10,058 nucleotides of DNA, taken from the NCBI GenBank assembly GCA_903959115.1, contig CAJBVU010000153.1, positions 1 to 10,058 on the forward strand, written 5' to 3'. Below the pieces are notes generated by a model. The model searched no databases and was not told the origin of the DNA. It saw nothing but the letters and a program-made list of their open reading frames with translations. The position numbers were made by a program, and so were the translations under genes. Every line of letters starts with the position of its first letter. Positions within the stretch are counted from its first letter, which is position 1. This DNA comes from an uncultured Bacteroidota bacterium. Lineage in GTDB: Bacteria > Bacteroidota > Bacteroidia > NS11-12g > UBA955. Shown in pieces: positions 8,101 to 10,058 of the stretch.

Positions 8101-9699
8101 TATGGCCCATTTCAACAATGGAGAAAAGCGATTTTCAATCTTTAGCATCACCCGCTCACTGGCCGCCTGCCCTTTTCCCGGATGCTTGGGAAGAAAATAA
8201 CTGCACATCATCGGCACATAGGTCAATGAGAGAATAAAGGCACCCATTAAAGCGAACGCAACCGTCTGTGCCATGGGTTTAAACATCTTTCCTTCAATGC
8301 CCTGCAGAGAGAAAATCGGTAGATACACCACCAAGATTATCAACTGCCCAAAAACCGCACTGTTCATCATTCTACCCGCGTTTTGCGTCACCACTGAATC
8401 CCGTTCATCAGCCGAATATCGAGGCCCATCCTTCTTCCATAATTGATGCAGAACTGACTCCACAATAATCACAGCTCCATCGATAATCAATCCAAAATCT
8501 AAGGCGCCCAAACTCATCAAGTTCCCACTAACACCAAATAGATTCATCATAATCACAGCGAACAACATCGCCAAAGGAATCACAGAAGCCACCACAAAGC
8601 CTGCCCTGAAACTACCCAACCCAAGCACCAATACGACGACTACAATCAACGCCCCTTCAGCTAAGTTCTTCTCAACGGTGCCGATGGCATTATTCACCAT
8701 TTTAGTTCGATCCAAAAAGGCTTCCATCTTCACCCCTTTAGGCAATGACGCTTGGATTTCTTCCACTTTCAATTTCACAGCCTTAACCACCTCGTTGCTA
8801 TTTGCACCCTTCAACATCATAACCACTCCGCCGGCAACTTCTCCTTGGTCGTTATAACACATGGCACCATATCGCGTAGACGACCCTTCTTGAATTTTCG
8901 CTAAATCACGAATCAAAATCGGAGTACCATCGTCGGCAACCTTTACCACTACCGATCCAATCTCATCAACATTGGTGAGCAACCCTTCTGTCCTTATAAA
9001 CAGAGCTTGCGGTCCTTTTTCAATATAACTTCCGCCAGAATTGGCATTTTCCTTCTGCAATGCATCAAACACCTCATTAATACCGATGTGAAATGTTTGC
9101 ATTTGCGACGGTTCAAGAGATACTTCGTATTGCTTTTGAAATCCGCCGTAACTACTCACATCTGCAACACCCTTCACTCCCAATAATTGCTTTCTAACAA
9201 CCCAGTCTTGAAGTGTCCGTAATTCTGTGGGTGTCCACTGTTTTTCATAACCCTTTTCAGGTCTTAACACATACTGATAAATTTCACCTAGACCGGTAGT
9301 AATCGGTGCCATCGTAGGTGGGGTAATTCCCGCGGGAATTTGAGCATTGATTGATGCAAGTCTCTCAGAAACCTGCTGCCTAGCCCAATAAACACTTACG
9401 TCTTCATCAAAAACGAGCGTCACGATCGACAGTCCAAATCGAGAAAAACTGCGTAAATTCTTCAAACCCGGTATATTCCGATTCGCTTGTTCCACTGGGA
9501 CAGTAATCAGCCGCTCAATATCCGTTGCCCCCATAGAAGGAGCCACCGTAATCAATTGAACCTGATTGTCGGTAATATCCGGCACCGCATCGATGGGCAA
9601 TTTACCCAACTCATAAATACCCACTGCGAGTAAGGCTAATACACCCAACCCCACTAACAACTTTTGTTTTACGCTAAAAGCGATAATTTTTTGTAACAT
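5200..9699 (-). CDS. czcA: CzcA-type heavy-metal RND pump fused to TolC/CzcC-type outer-membrane factor
   Basis: One ORF carries an inner-membrane proton/metal antiporter and an outer-membrane channel. Residues 1-1034 are the pump: TM1 (about 12-30), a periplasmic porter domain, TM2-6 (about 343-501), TM7 (538-556), a second porter domain and TM8-12 (about 873-1030). D401, D407 and E414 in DFGLIIDGAVIIVES form the proton-relay motif of heavy-metal RND pumps. The porter reads TDPMP (617-621) and MRFNELMTGAKQD (670-682), as in CzcA/CnrA. The CusA copper-site methionines appear absent, so Zn, Co, Cd or Ni is the likelier cargo. Residues 1036-1073 look like a signal peptide or a thirteenth membrane segment; 1075-1116 is a linker; 1117-1499 is a helical outer-membrane-factor domain. 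Separate pumps are about 1040 residues, so the extra 460 match a whole channel protein. AAGGA precedes the ATG at 9699 by 3 bases. Such fusions are known in Bacteroidota. Confidence 0.93.
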   Translation of the reverse strand: MLQKIIAFSVKQKLLVGLGVLALLAVGIYELGKLPIDAVPDITDNQVQLITVAPSMGATDIERLITVPVEQANRNIPGLKNLRSFSRFGLSIVTLVFDEDVSVYWARQQVSERLASINAQIPAGITPPTMAPITTGLGEIYQYVLRPEKGYEKQWTPTELRTLQDWVVRKQLLGVKGVADVSSYGGFQKQYEVSLEPSQMQTFHIGINEVFDALQKENANSGGSYIEKGPQALFIRTEGLLTNVDEIGSVVVKVADDGTPILIRDLAKIQEGSSTRYGAMCYNDQGEVAGGVVMMLKGANSNEVVKAVKLKVEEIQASLPKGVKMEAFLDRTKMVNNAIGTVEKNLAEGALIVVVVLVLGLGSFRAGFVVASVIPLAMLFAVIMMNLFGVSGNLMSLGALDFGLIIDGAVIIVESVLHQLWKKDGPRYSADERDSVVTQNAGRMMNSAVFGQLIILVVYLPIFSLQGIEGKMFKPMAQTVAFALMGAFILSLTYVPMMCSYFLPKHPGKGQAASERVMLKIENRFSPLLKWAIQNGRVMLMGAVGVLLISFIAFAGIGGEFIPQLEEGDFAADTRIITGSSVKASVEYTQKASRILLQRFPEVEKVVTKIGNGEIPTDPMPMEASDMMIILKDKSEWKSAETFPELAEKMSLALKDIPGLTVGFQFPVQMRFNELMTGAKQDVVCKIYGPNMDTLARLASVLGGVVNRVEGAKDLYVEQVSGQPQIVVKYNRAQMALHGIRTEALNKAIETAFAGAAAGKVFEEERRFDLTVRLNNGSRNDIEDVKRLSIKSETGQLIPLSELADVSLVEGPNQIQRDNAQRRITVGFNVRGADVQTVVEALQKQVGKSLRLPAGYTLGYGGSFENLQSAKTRLFLAIPVALLLIWILLYFAFGSVQYSVIIFSAIPMSLIGGIWGLLLRGMPFSISAGIGMIALFGVAVLNGIVLMAEFKRHGNQPNLDALKEMVTKSTLTRLRPVLMTALVAALGFMPMALSHGAGAEVQKPLATVVIGGLITATLLTLLLLPALFIMIENRKMKKNHKISHADAGVGGSGLVGLLLLIAGIAPFGGNLFAKSPIDKCTVRSPRLGNFGHLSSTNPISEKGMFVGTSSISDTSRMSIQDVLEAATTKSALMQSMMLQTQSAIALAKTKVGLDPTGLTYEGGQVNSWYKDNKLTFSQGFQMPTVYAREHQQRLSAAEVAHQMQTMKEVDVKQAVATLYYHMQHTQEQFPLWQMMDSMATDNLRMMQLKFSQGDVGGIELNQSKKMAADMKMIYETLVYQFERDAMELAAWAGREGKVYPTEGGLEFPAPTKSQMIPILAYTKSMADFGLKDWKLAQSRLLPTFQLGYVQQSFQGFQQLPTGDQYFGKNLNFSQYQVSMRVPLAGGLLKNNAKAASLQYESLLQRKAYVEQQVDLQLLQMMDLEQQLRARVMLYRQELLPMATSQVSLIQIQWKSGEISGLEWGLYMREALQTQIDYYDVVHQWETVQLQILYFNPTIK
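6481..6594 (-). other. junction signal peptide / 13th membrane segment within the pump-channel fusion
   Basis: Residues 1036-1073 of the fusion read like a stand-alone secretion signal: Met1036, a basic start (MKKNHK), a hydrophobic core GLVGLLLLIAGIAPFGG (1053-1069), then NLFA-KSP. The last residues weakly fit a signal peptidase I site (Ala at -1, Leu at -3). RND pumps end in the cytoplasm, so a further crossing here is needed to bring the channel domain to the periplasmic side. Whether the segment is cleaved, or Met1036 is also used as a start, cannot be told from sequence; no Shine-Dalgarno precedes it, only an A-rich stretch. Confidence 0.65.
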
Positions 9700-9702
9700 T
9701 TT

Positions 9703-9707
9703 TCCTT
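9703..9707 (-). promoter_or_regulatory. Shine-Dalgarno-like AAGGA before the pump gene
   Basis: AAGGA is followed by AAA and then the ATG at 9699-9697. The spacing is short, but the site supports this Met as the start and is the clearest ribosome site in the window, where most other genes have none. Confidence 0.5.
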
Positions 9708-9724
9708 AATATTGATGATATAGC

Positions 9725-9757
9725 GTGAATGCCGCATATTTCTGATGCGCAATTCAC
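9725..9757. promoter_or_regulatory. imperfect dyad in the leader of the efflux pump gene
   Basis: GTGAAT (9725-9730) pairs with ATTCAC (9752-9757), and CGCAT (9733-9737) pairs with ATGCG (9745-9749). They are separated by one 2x2 mismatch (9731-9732 against 9750-9751) and a 7-base centre (9738-9744). Eleven of 13 arm positions match. It lies 25 bases before the pump start codon. Two readings fit: a dimeric metalloregulator operator, or a leader-RNA hairpin controlling pump translation. I cannot match it to a known operator consensus, and no regulator gene is in the window. Confidence 0.45.
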
Positions 9758-9785
9758 TGTTAATGTTTTAATTGAAATTCGAAAA

Positions 9786-9801
9786 AGGACTAGAACGTCC
9801 T
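9786..9801 (-). terminator. weak intrinsic terminator or attenuator after the His-rich ORF
   Basis: Read on the - strand, AGGAC, a 6-base loop and GTCCT are followed at once by TTTTTC, starting 5 bases after the TAA of the small upstream ORF. The stem has only 5 pairs (3 G-C), so termination would be partial at best. Its place between the small ORF and the pump gene would allow differential expression of the two. Confidence 0.35.
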
Positions 9802-9806
9802 AAAAT

Positions 9807-10058
9807 TTAGGCTCTTGGCGGCTGCCAAATGGCCGATACTACACCTGAAAGGGGCATCGCATTCAATCTATGTGTTGTTGGTGTTTCAAATTGCACCAAG
9901 GCAACAAAAACATTTTGTTCTGTTTGATTCATGGGTGCATAAATCCCCAATTGGAGAGATGCATCGGCATGATGGAAAGGCATTGAATGATCTTTCTCGG
10001 GGTGACCGTCTGCTTCGTGTGCTTCTGTATAATGTCTCACCAAAAACGACAATACAGA
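9807..10058 (-). CDS. His-rich small protein upstream of metal pump, 5' end outside window
   Basis: An open frame runs from the window end to TAA at 9809-9807; an alternative TTG start exists at 10052, but the frame is open beyond it, so the N-terminus is probably missing. About 83 residues are visible. They contain a His/acid-rich stretch, HYTEAHEADGHPEKDHS then MPFHHADAS, followed by a strand-like region and the ending AIWQPPRA. Small proteins with a metal-ligand-rich middle and a similar final IWQPP-type ending are, from memory, common just upstream of metal RND operons in Bacteroidota (DUF6660-like), but those usually have several Cys in the middle. None is visible here. A periplasmic metal-binding or accessory role is inferred from composition and position; the missing N-terminus would show whether it has a signal peptide. 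I cannot name the family with certainty. Confidence 0.55.
   Translation of the reverse strand, partial: SVLSFLVRHYTEAHEADGHPEKDHSMPFHHADASLQLGIYAPMNQTEQNVFVALVQFETPTTHRLNAMPLSGVVSAIWQPPRA

Noticed and set aside
9325..9340. Perfect 16-base palindrome AATTCCCGCGGGAATT inside the pump gene
   Set aside because: It encodes QIPAGI, where a PAG-type motif is expected in RND pumps, so protein constraint plus chance explains it; it has no loop and no partner sites nearby.
5200..9699. Possibility that the fusion is a sequencing or assembly artefact
   Set aside because: The frame is continuous through a plausible linker, the extra membrane segment solves the topology problem, and the fusion type is known in this phylum.
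1..10058. Mobile elements, CRISPR array, toxin-antitoxin, defence genes, tRNA or rRNA
   Set aside because: No transposase, integrase, regular spaced repeats, nuclease or helicase motifs, or tRNA-like cloverleaf were seen; all long ORFs belong to ordinary metabolic or transport families.

Overview
The window looks like chromosomal DNA of a member of the Bacteroidota; I cannot place it more narrowly. The grounds are an RND metal pump fused to its outer-membrane channel (a known arrangement in this phylum), a small His-rich ORF upstream of that pump, few Shine-Dalgarno sequences, and moderate, slightly AT-rich composition. Gene density is ordinary. I see no phage, transposon, CRISPR array, tRNA or rRNA.

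Layout. The left third is on the + strand. It holds the 3' part of a DUF3050 (haem-oxygenase-like fold) gene (3-560), a secreted GH37 trehalase (603-2162), a DPM1-like family 2 glycosyltransferase (2186-2926), a 163-base AT-rich intergenic region with repeated sequence blocks (2927-3089), and a classical short-chain dehydrogenase/reductase (3090-3869). The right two thirds are on the - strand and read as one metal-efflux operon. In transcription order these are a His-rich small protein cut by the window end (9807-10058), a 107-base leader with a terminator-like hairpin and an imperfect dyad (9700-9806), a 1499-residue CzcA-type pump fused to a TolC/CzcC-type outer-membrane factor (5200-9699), and a periplasmic adaptor lipoprotein (3870-5180, probable functional start 5066). 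The two transcription units converge with stop codons directly abutting at 3869/3870.

How the genes work together. The two large - strand ORFs supply all three parts of a CBA-type efflux system: inner-membrane proton-driven pump, periplasmic adaptor and outer-membrane channel. The pump has the D-x5-D-x6-E motif of heavy-metal RND pumps. Its porter domain reads like CzcA/CnrA and lacks the methionines of the CusA copper site, so divalent cations such as Zn, Co, Cd or Ni are more likely substrates than Cu or Ag (inference). The + strand genes have no obvious link to metals. Trehalase and glycosyltransferase are close enough to be co-transcribed, but a shared pathway is not evident.

No wholly new system is evident. 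The best leads are the fusion junction, which keeps what looks like a complete signal peptide with its own Met; perfect GC-rich palindromes inside the adaptor coding sequence; the repeat-built leader of the SDR gene; the dyad in front of the pump; the 15-bp interrupted stem at the convergent gene ends; and a trehalase lacking the usual glycine-rich loop before its catalytic Glu.
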